Shown piece by piece: positions 63,586 through 64,000 of a DNA stretch of 64,000 nucleotides. Source of the DNA: Myxococcales bacterium (lineage in GTDB: Bacteria > Myxococcota_A > Polyangia > Polyangiales > Polyangiaceae); assembly GCA_016706225.1 (NCBI GenBank), contig JADJKB010000014.1, positions 124,001 to 188,000 of the forward strand, written 5' to 3'. Position 1 is the stretch's first letter, and every line of letters starts with the position of its first letter. A program made the position numbers and the translations under genes. The notes below the pieces were generated by a model. That model did not search any database, was not told where the DNA came from, and saw only the letters and a program-made list of their open reading frames with translations.

Positions 63586-64000
63586 ATGATCCGGAGCGCT
63601 TGCACGATCCTCACGACTCACGGCGGCGGCCTACCGGTCCCGCCCGAGCTAGTCACGCACATGGAGGCCCGTCGCGCCGCAGCACCGGACGACGCGGTGC
63701 TGGCCCGCGCGGTGAAAGTTACGGTGGAGCGCCAGCGCGAGTGTGGGATCCAAATCGTCAACGACGGTGACCTGAGCCGCGTTGACCGCTCGCTTTGGCT
63801 GCGTGAGCGCTTCGTAGGCTTCGACGGCGTCGGCAAATTCCCGCACGTTGCCGATGGCAAGGCCCTTCGCGAGCTCCTTCCGCCCGAAGGGCCTGACGTT
63901 CCCGCCTGCGTCGGAGAGGTGCGCTACAAAGGCCTCGCCCACGTTCAGCGTGACATCACGAACTTGCGCGCTGCGCTCAGCACCAAACCAGTCGACGAGG
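63586..64000 (+). CDS. MetE-like methyltransferase, 5' part (cut by the window edge)
   Basis: An open frame with no stop to the end of the window. It begins at ATG 63586 (GTG 63577 or 63562 are alternatives). CTILTTHGGGLPVPPELVTH resembles the N-terminus of small MetE-type (cobalamin-independent methionine synthase, C-terminal domain) proteins, which usually read TTHVGSLPRP. AVKVTVERQRECGIQIVNDG is the following conserved helix-strand (VxxQxExGxDxVxDGE), and RFVGFDGVG fits the next block. In this group a zinc-bound homocysteine or another thiol is methylated, but the zinc ligands would lie beyond the window. The usual Glu of DGE is Asp here (NDGDLSR). Confidence 0.75.
   Translation, partial: MIRSACTILTTHGGGLPVPPELVTHMEARRAAAPDDAVLARAVKVTVERQRECGIQIVNDGDLSRVDRSLWLRERFVGFDGVGKFPHVADGKALRELLPPEGPDVPACVGEVRYKGLAHVQRDITNLRAALSTKPVDE

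Overview
This is a GC-rich chromosomal window that most likely comes from a myxobacterium (Myxococcota, probably the Polyangiales/Sorangium side). That is inferred from gene style, not from a marker phylogeny. The evidence is the many Cys-rich and Gly/Ser-rich lipoproteins, a kinase/AAA/TPR giant signalling protein, a TamA-TamB pair, heavy use of GTG starts with ATGA/GTGA overlaps, and a long division and cell-wall (dcw) operon. MurE carries the DNPR motif, which points to meso-diaminopimelate peptidoglycan in a Gram-negative envelope.

Layout. 1-27.4 kb is ordinary envelope and signalling content: a VWA lipoprotein, an orphan OmpR-type regulator, an M23 peptidase, a methyltransferase, a Ser/Thr kinase-ATPase-TPR protein, tamA-tamB, several lipoproteins, a calcineurin-like phosphatase, a penicillin-acylase-family lipoprotein, rsmE, a large secreted protein and a stand-alone B12-binding protein. 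27.9-44.9 kb is one co-directional dcw cluster: mraZ-rsmH-ftsL-ftsI-murE-murF-mraY-murD-ftsW-murG-murC-ftsQ-(48-codon ORF)-ftsA-ftsZ. Almost every junction is a 1-4 base stop/start overlap. The cluster begins with a candidate promoter and three 10-bp-phased MraZ-type boxes. murB and ddl are absent from it. murG reads through only if three homopolymer contractions are corrected.

44.9-61.3 kb is an accessory, IS-rich stretch. Three copies of one IS91-like (HUH, rolling-circle) element lie here in the same orientation. They share the right end but have different left ends. Two of them carry, next to the left end, the same outside DNA that includes part of a glmS gene. Two share an internal deletion that removes the HUH motif. 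One copy truncates an HxsB-like radical SAM maturase and another gives ffh (SRP54) a chimeric tail. An intact IS630-type element with a TA target duplication splits a lipoprotein gene that becomes in-frame again when the element is subtracted. Between the elements lie a second radical SAM gene, a repeat-bearing lipoprotein, an MBL-like protein, an RND/MMPL exporter with a zinc-ribbon partner, and a 39-residue membrane-peptide gene.

61.3-64 kb returns to single-copy genes: a secreted protein, a Cu/Zn superoxide dismutase lipoprotein, a CBS-pair protein and the start of a MetE-like gene cut by the window edge. I saw no rRNA, tRNA or CRISPR array, reading by eye only.
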